10,447 nucleotides of DNA from JBKQHQ01 sp052148715. Lineage in GTDB: Bacteria; Pseudomonadota; Alphaproteobacteria; Rhizobiales; Xanthobacteraceae. A model generated the notes under the pieces. The model did no database searches. It was not told the origin of the DNA and worked only from the letters and a program-made list of their open reading frames with translations. The stretch spans positions 1 through 10,447 of the forward strand of contig JBKQHQ010000195.1 of assembly GCA_052148715.1 (NCBI GenBank), given 5' to 3'. Shown piece by piece: positions 1 through 6,287 of this stretch. How positions within the stretch are numbered: position 1 is the first letter of the stretch; each line of letters opens with the position of its first letter. The position numbers and the translations under genes are program-made.

Positions 1-370
1 GGGCGATCTGTTGGCCCGAGGCGAAGTCGAAGACGCGGATGGTTTTGTCAGAGCTGCCGGAGACTACGACGTGTTTTCCGGCGATCTCGGCGACGGCGAT
101 GCTGTTGACGCAATCCTGATGGTCTTCGAGGAGGGCGATTTGTTGGCCCGAAGCGAGGTCGAAGACGCGGATGGTTTTGTCATAGCTGCCGGAGACAACG
201 ACGTGCTTTCCGGCGATCTCGGCGACGGCGACGCTCAGGACGTAACCCTGATGGCCTTCGAGGAGGGCGATTTGTTGGCCCGAGGCGAGGTCGAAGACGC
301 GGATGGCTTTGTCATCTCTGCCGGAGACGACGACGTGCTTTCCGGCGATCTCGGCGACGGCGACGGCAAG
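1..370 (-). repeat. Tandem 132-bp repeats encoding near-identical WD40 units
   Basis: Three copies of a 132-bp (44-codon) unit lie head to tail, at 370-239, 238-107 and 106-1 (the last cut by the window edge). The two leftmost phases differ at about 13 of 132 bases by eye, roughly 90 percent identity. Each protein unit reads as AVAEIAGKHVVVSG, then two variable residues and DK, then IRVFD, ASGQQIALLE, and an HQ pair in the place of the usual GH. This is a WD40 propeller blade with FD replacing WD. Differences cluster at SG(RD/SY/SS)DK and at the residues flanking HQ. Such high internal identity implies recent duplication or ongoing gene conversion. It is a protein-coding repeat, not a CRISPR array. 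Confidence 0.93.
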
Positions 371-3295
371 CGGCGCGCCGAACGACAGCGGGCGCGCCCT
401 CCACCTGGTTGCGGTATTTCTGTACGGTAGATGTGGATGCCAGGCTTGACCCGCGCGACGGCAGCCGATGGCGCGGACGGCGCCTAGCTCGGCGAGGTCA
501 AGCGCACCTCTCGGGATGTCGAGATTGCGCCAGAGCGAGCCGGTGAGGTTCGCGTTGCCGAAGATGGTCTCCTGGAGCGCGCATGAAAGCCAGCGGCTCA
601 TCGGCGCTTCGGCTTCCGAGAAATCCGCGCCGGAAAGATCGGCGTGCTGAAACTCGGCTTGATGCAGCTGGGTGCCGTGCCAGGTCGTTTGCTGCATCGG
701 CATGAGGCGGTCCGGCGTGCCGGCGAACGTCGCGCGGCGCAGATCGAGGTCGGACAAGTCCATGGTTTTGGGCCGCAGCAACGGCGTTCCTGATGCGCTG
801 GCGCTTCGCCAGAGCGCGAAGGCGAGCCGGCGCACCCTCAACCTCTGTCCAGCCTCAATCAGCTGGACGAATTCCCGCTCGAACGCCTGCCGTTCCGGCG
901 CCTCCTCGACGGCATGACGCTGCAGCAGAAATGTCAGTGTCTCCGGGGTCGGCAACGGCACATCCCATACGGAATTTCCCTTGCCCGTGCGCCCCGCCGC
1001 ATAGAGCGCGGCCGCTAGGAAGTACTCGCGAATGGATGTGTGTGCGAAGCGGAATGCCTTCTCGCCGGGCCGCACCAAGAGGCTCGCGTTGCGCAAGTCC
1101 TGCGCAAAGATCTCCGACAGCGTGAGACCGCCGGCGCCCTGCAGTGCAGTCGCCAGGCGCGGCACCGTTGGCACGTAATCCTGGAACCACTCGTCCAGCC
1201 TGTTGTTACCGATCTCGTCCGTCCCGCGCGCGTGCAGGTGAAGCGCGAGCGCCTGCAGGATCGCGCGCTTCTCGCGGATCGGGATTGTGTGCTTGGGATT
1301 GTCGCGCTCGAGCGACTGATCGACCAGGATGTCATAGAGCCGGGCCAGATTGATCGGCCGCCCGGCGAGCTTCTCGTCTTCGATGCGCCCGATCGTCTCG
1401 CGGATGAAGCGCAGCAGGATTGGCCGCTCCGCCAACTCCCGCAGATTGTAGGTCTCGTTGATCAGCGCCAGCGCCCGCTCGGCTTCCTCCTTGCCCGGGT
1501 GCAACTGGAGATAAGCTTCAATCTGCTCGGCCGTGAACGGCAGCATGAAATAGGCCGCGATGTCCTGATCGGCTTCAAGGCGCGCCCGCTCCGTCCCAGT
1601 CAGGAAGCCCCGTTGCGCGGCAACGTCGCGGAAATAATGGGTGCGGCACGACACGACGACGCGTGGGCCTTGCATTGGGTCATCTGCCGTCGTGCCGCCG
1701 GTGCGCGCCTGCCGCCGGCGCTGATAGTCGGCGGCCCAACACTCGGCCGGGACGATCCCGAGCAACTCGCGGTAGAGCCGGACCGCGGCTTCCGGCGAAA
1801 GCTTGTTCGTGATTTCGTCGAGTCCGTCGAAGACGACAATCGCGTTGCGCTCACGGGCGAACTTGATCACGTCGCGCGCGCTCGGCGGACGCTCACCGAC
1901 CTTGCGCAGCATCTGATCGACTAATGACTCCAGGGGGACGGACTTATCGCTCTCGGCTACCTCGACATCGCGCAGATCGAGATAGATGGGCACCGGCGCC
2001 TTGGGCTTCGTCTTGCCGAGATCGAGCAACCGCTGTGCGAACATCTGGCAAGCGACCGTCTTGCCCATGCCAAATTCGCCGAGCACTGCGACCAGACGCG
2101 GAGCTCCACCACCGTCGCCGGCCGCCCAATTGATCAGATGCTCGACGATTGGCACGCCCTCGTCGCGCGACTCTCGGTTTGGTCTTGGGGCCTCGACTTC
2201 CGGTGAAACGAGCCCTCGTCGCGCGCGCGCCTCGACAATTTCATGCGGATCGGTCGAAAATTTCCGGCCGTACATGAACTGCGCGACGGGTTCCCGCGAT
2301 GTCGGTGCGGTCATTTCGTCGGCGGTCTGTGATTGCTTGGCGGGAGGAATTGCGCCGCCGTTGGTCCGGGACTTGTGGAAGTTCCGAGCCGCAATGAAGA
2401 TCTCTCTCGCGACTCGATCGGCGAACTCGACCCGGTCGTGGAGCTTGCCTGTCGACCATAGCTTGATGAGATTCTTGCCCCTCGCCCCCGCCAACACAGG
2501 CCGCGCATCGTAGGTGAATCTCTCAGGAATCTGGTGGCGAGAAAGATTCACCTCGATGAGGACGCAGGTTTTGCCGGGTTTGTATTTCCCGTCTTGCGCT
2601 AGAAAGAAGTTTGCCTCTCGTTGGCAATAAGCACTGTAAGGATATTTGTTGGACAGCATCAACAGACCGAGGAACGCTTGCGAGCATCCGGCGTCCATTT
2701 GAGCATTGGACGTCTGCGCAGCTTCGATGTGTCGCTCATCACGCCACATCTTGATCCGAGGGAGCTGTGCAAATTCAGCCGGTGGATAGTTGAGTCTCTG
2801 GCTGAGAAGGTCGAAGAACGCGTCTTGAATCCTTTGCTCGGCATCGGGGAGCGAGGCGTAGGAGAAAAACACCCAAAGGACCGGGTTATCCAGTGAGGCC
2901 TTGGGTTCGACCAGCCCGCCTGAATCCAAGCGCGTGGCTTCGTTCGACAGGCCTCGCAGGGCTTGGCCGACGCGGTCCATCTGACGTCCTGCATCGAACG
3001 CACCGGTTGGTTCCGCACTGACATCGCCGCCGCTGCTCTTGAGCTCGAAGGACGCCTTCGCCGCCGCCAAGGTGTCATTGAGACGCTTCAGCCGCTGACG
3101 CAGGCTTGCCGCCTCAGGCGTCTTGCCCTCGCGGGCGCCAAGCTCGGCCCGAAGCGCATCGGCGGTGATTCGGGAGGCCTTCTCTGCCCCCGCCAACGCC
3201 AAAAACCCCTCCAAGAGCACGCGCGACCGCTTGGTCAGTCGTGTATCCTTCGCAGCCAAGTAGGCGGTGATTTCGTCGAGGATCGAAGCGGGCAT
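1..3295 (-). CDS. TIR-NACHT-pentapeptide-WD40 NLR-like STAND ATPase (3' end outside window)
   Basis: A single open frame without stops reads from 3295 through the left edge (1098 residues seen, C-terminus missing). Numbering from the 3295 start, residues 1-105 are helical and Arg/Lys/Glu-rich. A TIR-like domain spans about 138-260, with FFSYA at 143-147 and SAYCQRE at 221-227; Glu227 sits where TIR NADases carry the catalytic Glu. A NACHT ATPase follows, with Walker A GEFGMGKT (406-413), Walker B IVVFDGLDE (486-494), where DGLDE is the NACHT signature, and sensor-like Arg551. The helical end holds HTSIREYF (752-759). Pentapeptide repeats (ADLSGADF type) lie at about 845-922 and WD40 repeats from 976 on. 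In known bacterial NLR/STAND proteins the repeats sense a trigger, NACHT oligomerises on ATP, and TIR degrades or cyclises NAD+; an anti-phage or cell-suicide role here is inferred. The 3295 start is preferred over the in-frame ATG at 3310 because GGAG lies 9 nt before it. Local GC drops (one 60-base line in the TIR part is 45 percent) compared with the housekeeping genes, suggesting acquisition. A 45-aa membrane-protein ORF lies just upstream. Confidence 0.9.
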   Translation of the reverse strand, partial: MPASILDEITAYLAAKDTRLTKRSRVLLEGFLALAGAEKASRITADALRAELGAREGKTPEAASLRQRLKRLNDTLAAAKASFELKSSGGDVSAEPTGAFDAGRQMDRVGQALRGLSNEATRLDSGGLVEPKASLDNPVLWVFFSYASLPDAEQRIQDAFFDLLSQRLNYPPAEFAQLPRIKMWRDERHIEAAQTSNAQMDAGCSQAFLGLLMLSNKYPYSAYCQREANFFLAQDGKYKPGKTCVLIEVNLSRHQIPERFTYDARPVLAGARGKNLIKLWSTGKLHDRVEFADRVAREIFIAARNFHKSRTNGGAIPPAKQSQTADEMTAPTSREPVAQFMYGRKFSTDPHEIVEARARRGLVSPEVEAPRPNRESRDEGVPIVEHLINWAAGDGGGAPRLVAVLGEFGMGKTVACQMFAQRLLDLGKTKPKAPVPIYLDLRDVEVAESDKSVPLESLVDQMLRKVGERPPSARDVIKFARERNAIVVFDGLDEITNKLSPEAAVRLYRELLGIVPAECWAADYQRRRQARTGGTTADDPMQGPRVVVSCRTHYFRDVAAQRGFLTGTERARLEADQDIAAYFMLPFTAEQIEAYLQLHPGKEEAERALALINETYNLRELAERPILLRFIRETIGRIEDEKLAGRPINLARLYDILVDQSLERDNPKHTIPIREKRAILQALALHLHARGTDEIGNNRLDEWFQDYVPTVPRLATALQGAGGLTLSEIFAQDLRNASLLVRPGEKAFRFAHTSIREYFLAAALYAAGRTGKGNSVWDVPLPTPETLTFLLQRHAVEEAPERQAFEREFVQLIEAGQRLRVRRLAFALWRSASASGTPLLRPKTMDLSDLDLRRATFAGTPDRLMPMQQTTWHGTQLHQAEFQHADLSGADFSEAEAPMSRWLSCALQETIFGNANLTGSLWRNLDIPRGALDLAELGAVRAIGCRRAGQAWHPHLPYRNTATRWRARPLSFGAPLAVAVAEIAGKHVVVSGRDDKAIRVFDLASGQQIALLEGHQGYVLSVAVAEIAGKHVVVSGSYDKTIRVFDLASGQQIALLEDHQDCVNSIAVAEIAGKHVVVSGSSDKTIRVFDFASGQQIA

Positions 3296-3304
3296 GGCGA
3301 AGTT

Positions 3305-3308
3305 CTCC
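3305..3308 (-). promoter_or_regulatory. Ribosome binding site deciding the NLR-like gene start
   Basis: GGAG on the minus strand ends 9 nt before the ATG at 3295. The upstream in-frame ATG at 3310 overlaps this motif and has no comparable purine-rich site before it, so 3295 is the better start. The alternative adds only five residues (MENFA). Confidence 0.6.
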
Positions 3309-3335
3309 ATTGCAACCCGTGCAGAGAGCAAGATC

Positions 3336-3473
3336 TCAGAACCAACCCAGCGCGCGAGCCGCAAGGAAGCAGAGAAATGCGACCAGTAGCGCGACGATCG
3401 CCCATGGGCCCTCCGCGCTTCCCTCAAACAGCCTCAAAATCCGCAGGGTTAAACGGTCACGGTTGCTCGGCAC
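3336..3473 (-). CDS. Small single-pass membrane protein (45 aa), partner candidate of the NLR-like gene
   Basis: The ORF starts with GTG at 3473 and ends with TGA at 3338-3336. A perfect AAGGAG (3486-3481) lies 7 nt upstream, the best ribosome binding site in this part of the window. The product has a basic N-terminus (PSNRDRLTLRILRLFEGS), then one hydrophobic helix from about residue 24 (PWAIVALLVAFLCFLAARAL), ending GWF. The hydrophobic stretch is long enough to span the inner membrane once, and the basic N-terminus suggests N-in topology. No known family is recognised. The stop is 40 nt from the preferred start of the TIR-NACHT gene, on the same strand with no visible terminator between, so the two are probably co-transcribed. 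It could be a membrane anchor, sensor or regulator of the downstream protein, but nothing in the sequence fixes its job. A chance ORF cannot be excluded, although the strong ribosome site with correct spacing and the clean topology argue against it. Confidence 0.68.
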   Translation of the reverse strand: MPSNRDRLTLRILRLFEGSAEGPWAIVALLVAFLCFLAARALGWF

Positions 3474-3480
3474 AGTTTTT

Positions 3481-3486
3481 CTCCTT
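3481..3486 (-). promoter_or_regulatory. Shine-Dalgarno site of the 45-aa membrane protein
   Basis: AAGGAG on the minus strand, followed by AAAAACT (7 nt) and the GTG start at 3473. A full anti-Shine-Dalgarno match at ideal spacing is the main evidence that this short ORF is translated and that GTG is its start. Confidence 0.7.
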
Positions 3487-3518
3487 ATGCGCGAGTCCAA
3501 GCGTTCAGCCACGGCTCA

Positions 3519-3545
3519 AGCCTCGAGTGATCCAGGGTTGAGGCT
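3519..3545 (-). other. Possible leader hairpin upstream of the small membrane gene
   Basis: AGCCTC and GAGGCT form a perfect 6-bp inverted repeat with a 15-nt loop; the pairing could extend by two positions with one mismatch. It lies 33 nt upstream of the AAGGAG site, in the probable 5' leader of the minus-strand operon. The stem is short and could be chance. Confidence 0.25.
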
Positions 3546-3580
3546 GCACCTGGTCGTTCTCCGGGTCAATGCCATTTTTC

Positions 3581-3612
3581 GTCACAAATGACATCATAAT
3601 AACGTTTGTGAC
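3581..3612. promoter_or_regulatory. Inverted repeat GTCACAAA-N16-TTTGTGAC, putative operator
   Basis: Perfect 8-bp arms at 3581-3588 and 3605-3612 are separated by 16 AT-rich bases. The arm centres are 24 bp apart, just over two helical turns, which suits a dimeric or paired DNA-binding protein. A direct repeat TGACAT also occurs at 3589-3594 and 3609-3614. The site lies about 108 bp upstream of the GTG of the membrane-protein/NLR operon and about 180 bp upstream of the hydrolase ATG, so it could control either or both. No recognised regulator motif was identified. Confidence 0.4.
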
Positions 3613-3790
3613 ATTTATGCGGCGCGCTCGGCAAGGGACGGGCTGCCGATTCGCGGGTGGGACCAGCCCAAATCGGCCGGCACGCCGCAGTCGGCATCCG
3701 ACCGAGGTCGCATTGCGTTGCGCTGGCCGCTCGCCTATGCAGCCGCGTTCCCGTTTTCGCCCGACCCCAATTCACCGCCCGACCGCGCCC

Positions 3791-4858
3791 ATGAAGCTGT
3801 CTCGCCGCCGCATCGTCTCCGGGATCACCGCTCTGTCGGCTGCCGCCGTCGCGGGGACGACCGCGCGCGCCGCGGCGGCGCGCTATTACGAGGGTCCGGT
3901 GTCGGACCATTTCGACGGCGTGCGCTTTTTCGATCCGAACGGGATGCCGCCGAAGGGCATGCGCGACCTGCTGCGCTGGATGCGCGAGCGAGGCGGCGCG
4001 CCGTGGCCGCAATGGGCGCCGTCGCCCTATGCGGACCGGCCGCCCGCGCGCGTCGAGGGGCCCGGTTGGCGCATCGCCTTCGTCGGCCACGCCACCTGGC
4101 TGATCCAGACCGCGGGCCTCAACATCCTCACCGATCCGGTGTGGTCCGAGCGGGTGTCACCCTTCAGCTTCGCCGGCCCCAAGCGGGTCAACGATCCCGG
4201 CATCGCCTTCGAGACGCTGCCGCCGATCGACGCCGTCCTGGTCTCGCACAATCATTACGACCATCTCGACACGAAAACCCTGTCGCGGCTCGCCGCCGCG
4301 CATCGGCCGCGCGTGATCACGCCCCTCGGCAACGCCACCATCATGCGCGGTCACGATCCCGCCATCGCGGCCGAGGAGTTCGACTGGGGCGAGCGCGTAG
4401 AGCTCGGCTCAGGCGTCGCCGTGACGCTTGCGCCGGCGCGGCATTGGTCGGCGCGCGGCGTGCTCGACCGCAACAAGGCCCTGTGGGCGGCGTTGCTGAT
4501 CGAGACGCCGGCCGGGCGCATCTTTTTCGTCGGGGATTCGGGCTATGGCGATGGCTGGCACTTCCGCTCGGTCGCGCAAAGGCACGGTCCGGTGCGTCTC
4601 GCCATCCTGCCGATCGGCGCCTACGAGCCGCGCTGGTTCATGCGCGATCAGCACATGAACCCCGAGGAGGCCGTGCGCGCCTTTCTCGATTGCGGCGCCG
4701 AGCTCGGCCTCGCCCACCATTTCGGGACCTTTAAGCTGACCGACGAGGCCATCGACGCGCCGCCCGCCGCGCTCGCCTTGGCGCTCGAGGCGGCGGAAAT
4801 CGCCCCCGACCGCTTCCGGGCGCTCAAGCCGGGGCAGACCTGGGAGCTGCCGGCCTGA
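3791..4858 (+). CDS. Tat-exported MBL-fold metallo-hydrolase, NAPE-PLD/UlaG-like
   Basis: 355 residues. The N-terminus carries SRRRIV followed by a hydrophobic Ala/Val-rich stretch and ARAAAA, a twin-arginine signal, so the enzyme is probably folded in the cytoplasm and exported. Metal-binding motifs of the metallo-beta-lactamase fold follow in order: HATW at 100-103, SHNHYDHLD at 152-160 (His153, His155, Asp157, His158), His218, GDSGYGDG at 248-255 (Asp249), and AHHFGTF at 308-314. The LTDPVW and GAYEPRWFM...HMNPEEA segments resemble the N-acylphosphatidylethanolamine phospholipase D-like branch, whose members hydrolyse phosphodiester or related bonds. The substrate is unknown here. The 3791 start was chosen because the Tat signal begins there; the frame is open up to 3569, but that extension lacks protein-like character. 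No clear Shine-Dalgarno is seen. It is convergent with the SIMPL gene (18 nt between stop codons). Confidence 0.85.
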   Translation: MKLSRRRIVSGITALSAAAVAGTTARAAAARYYEGPVSDHFDGVRFFDPNGMPPKGMRDLLRWMRERGGAPWPQWAPSPYADRPPARVEGPGWRIAFVGHATWLIQTAGLNILTDPVWSERVSPFSFAGPKRVNDPGIAFETLPPIDAVLVSHNHYDHLDTKTLSRLAAAHRPRVITPLGNATIMRGHDPAIAAEEFDWGERVELGSGVAVTLAPARHWSARGVLDRNKALWAALLIETPAGRIFFVGDSGYGDGWHFRSVAQRHGPVRLAILPIGAYEPRWFMRDQHMNPEEAVRAFLDCGAELGLAHHFGTFKLTDEAIDAPPAALALALEAAEIAPDRFRALKPGQTWELPA

Positions 4859-4880
4859 AGGCCCTATTCGCCGGCTTCAG
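4855..4880. terminator. Weak inverted repeat between convergent genes
   Basis: CTGAAG (4855-4860) and CTTCAG (4875-4880) form a perfect 6-bp stem. With one bulged base the stem can be extended by GCC/GGC. It overlaps the stop codons of the hydrolase and of the SIMPL gene. No T-run follows on either side, so this is at best a bidirectional terminator without the canonical tail. Confidence 0.25.
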
Positions 4881-5569
4881 TACTGCAGCTCGTAGGTCAC
4901 CGTCACCGAAACCCGCAACGTCTCCTCGCCCAGCGCGACCGGCGTCGTGGCGGCCGCCATCGCAGGTGCTGCGGAACGCAGGAAGCGGGGCGACTGGGCT
5001 TCCTCGCTGATCGAGACCGGCCGTCCCAATTGGGCGCCGATCGCCTTTGCGTAGATCTCCGCCTTGCGCTTGGCGTCGGCGATCGCCTGCGCCCGCGCCT
5101 GGTCCATCGCCGTCGACGAATCGCCGATCAAGAATTCGACCCCCGACAAAGTGTTCGCACCGGCGCCGAGGAGCCGGTCGATGACATCCGGCACCTTGGT
5201 GACATCGCGCACCTTGACCGTCACCTGGTTGCTCGCCTGGAACGCGACGATGCGGCCGGTCGTGCTGCGGTTGGGGTCATGCAAGGGCTGGATGGAGATC
5301 CGCGCCGTCTGGATATCGTCCTCGCGCGTGCCACCCACCCGCAGGGCCGCGATCACGGGCTCCATGAGACGGCCGTTGGCGTCGTTCGCCTCGCGTGCGG
5401 TCTTCCCCTGGCTCGTCACGCCGGCACTGACGATGGCGACGTCGGGGGTCACGTCGACGCTCGCCTCGCCAAAGACGCTGACGACCGGAACCGGCCGATT
5501 CTGCGCGCCCGCGGACGGCGGGGCAAAACTGACGAGCAAGGCCACCGCGGCAAGACGGCGAATATCCAT
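4877..5569 (-). CDS. SIMPL domain (DUF541, YggE-like) periplasmic protein
   Basis: 230 residues. The N-terminal signal peptide (MDIRRLAAVALLVSFAPPSAGAQ) has a likely cut near residue 23. The mature part has the SIMPL family layout: VSVFGEASVDVTPDVAIVS near the start, GKTAREANDANG, DIQTARISIQP, a central FQASNQVTVKVRD strand, ARAQAIADAKRKAEIYAKAIG, and a final LRVSVTVTYELQY strand. E. coli YggE, of the same family, has been linked to reduced oxidative stress, but the biochemical function of the family is unsettled. GGGAGGG lies 9 nt before the ATG. The GyrI-like gene ends 88 nt upstream on the same strand; co-transcription is possible but not shown. The protein is complete and of usual length. 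Confidence 0.88.
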   Translation of the reverse strand: MDIRRLAAVALLVSFAPPSAGAQNRPVPVVSVFGEASVDVTPDVAIVSAGVTSQGKTAREANDANGRLMEPVIAALRVGGTREDDIQTARISIQPLHDPNRSTTGRIVAFQASNQVTVKVRDVTKVPDVIDRLLGAGANTLSGVEFLIGDSSTAMDQARAQAIADAKRKAEIYAKAIGAQLGRPVSISEEAQSPRFLRSAAPAMAAATTPVALGEETLRVSVTVTYELQY

Positions 5570-5578
5570 GGGATCCGG

Positions 5579-5585
5579 CCCTCCC
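5579..5585 (-). promoter_or_regulatory. Ribosome binding site of the SIMPL gene
   Basis: GGGAGGG on the minus strand, 9 nt before the ATG at 5569. It supports that start and independent translation of the gene. Confidence 0.55.
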
Positions 5586-5657
5586 TTTATTGGCTCGTTC
5601 TAACGCGGCTCTGGGGCACTTTTCGGACGAAAGGGGGAAGCTGGCAAGTCGCACAAG

Positions 5658-6281
5658 CTAATGCGGCTTGACCGTCACAAAGATGTTCACCACCAGCTTG
5701 TCGTCGGGCGTTTTCACGGGATCGGTCAGATATTCCTCGACCGGCACTTCGGCGTCGAGCTGCTTCTCGTCGAAAAAGTTGCCGATCGCCTCGTAGGTCG
5801 TGTCCATCCCGTCGTAGGAGCCGCGATAGACGAATTTGTAGGCCCGGCCCGACGGCGACGTACCGACCGCAATATCGCCGGTCGGCGGGTTCTTCGGGGC
5901 CTGCGCGATCGGCACGCCGGCCTGATATTGAAAGCCAATGTCGTCCCGCGTCAAATAGACCGTGAGGGCCGGGCCTGACGCCTTGAGGCCCTGCTTGTCG
6001 AGAAAGGCGTAGACGGATTTCAACGCCGCCACCACCGTCTCGTAGGCGGAGTCCCACGTGGCGGTGCCCTTCTTGAAGATGAAGGTCTTCCCCTCGAGCG
6101 TGGTCTCCTCGCCGAACGGGTCGGTGCTCTGCGCCGGTGCCGCCGGTTGGCTCGGGGCCGGCGCGCTCGGGGCAGCCGGCGCGGGCGCTGCCGCCGGCGG
6201 CGTTTGCGCCGAGACGAGCGAAGAAACAGTGGCAAGTGCCATGGCCGTGACGGCAACGGACACGAACCGCGAGCGCGACAT
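5658..6281 (-). CDS. Exported GyrI-like (effector-binding domain) protein
   Basis: 207 residues. The signal peptide is residues 1-26 (MSRSRFVSVAV...SLVSAQ). It is followed by a Pro/Ala linker to about residue 52, then a folded domain (about 53-207). This domain has the GyrI/AraC effector-binding pattern: PALTVYLTRDDIGFQYQAGVPI, PSGRAYKFVYRGSYDGMDTTYEAIGN (given here by its key GSYDGM turn), PVEEYLTDPVKTPDD with the conserved Glu-Tyr, and a last strand VNIFVTVKP. In transcription factors this domain binds small hydrophobic ligands. Here there is no DNA-binding domain and the protein is exported, so a periplasmic ligand-binding or carrier role is inferred; the ligand is unknown. AAGGAGG lies 6 nt before the ATG, an excellent site. 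The gene is divergent from dapF. Confidence 0.8.
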   Translation of the reverse strand: MSRSRFVSVAVTAMALATVSSLVSAQTPPAAAPAPAAPSAPAPSQPAAPAQSTDPFGEETTLEGKTFIFKKGTATWDSAYETVVAALKSVYAFLDKQGLKASGPALTVYLTRDDIGFQYQAGVPIAQAPKNPPTGDIAVGTSPSGRAYKFVYRGSYDGMDTTYEAIGNFFDEKQLDAEVPVEEYLTDPVKTPDDKLVVNIFVTVKPH

Positions 6282-6287
6282 GCGAGG

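Larger units (their letters stand above)
3474..3790. other. Divergent intergenic region between the NLR-like operon and the hydrolase gene
   Basis: This stretch separates the minus-strand operon from the plus-strand hydrolase and must hold the promoters for both. Its middle (about 3570-3620) is distinctly AT-rich against a GC-rich background and contains an inverted repeat and a CATAAT element at 3595-3600. No convincing paired -35/-10 set could be assigned on either strand. A frame continuous with the hydrolase extends upstream to 3569, but its translation is proline/arginine-rich and looks non-coding. No RNA gene or mobile element was seen. Confidence 0.5.

Noticed and set aside
1..399. CRISPR array or tandem non-coding repeat
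   Set aside because: The period is 132 bp with no spacers, a multiple of three, in frame, and codes for WD40 units.
11..430. Plus-strand 139-aa repetitive acidic ORF (EVEDADGFV...AGD units)
   Set aside because: It is the antisense shadow of the WD40 repeats; the minus strand gives canonical WD40 blades in a frame continuous with NACHT.
1040..1924. Plus-strand 294-aa ORF
   Set aside because: Antisense to the NACHT domain; no recognisable motif, Arg/Leu-rich composition typical of GC-rich shadows.
2963..3541. Plus-strand 192-aa ORF over the TIR gene start and the 45-aa gene
   Set aside because: No family features or ribosome site, and it overlaps better supported minus-strand genes.
3511..3597. 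Short minus-strand ORF of about 28 codons starting MSFVTKNGID
   Set aside because: No ribosome site, lies over the inverted repeat, and has no protein-like features.
3569..3790. Longer hydrolase with start at 3569
   Set aside because: The extension is Pro/Arg-rich, would bury the Tat signal 74 residues inside the protein, and its start lies in the AT-rich control region.
3566..4090. Minus-strand 174-aa ORF
   Set aside because: Overlaps the control region and the N-terminus of the hydrolase; low-complexity Arg/Ala/Pro composition, no motif.
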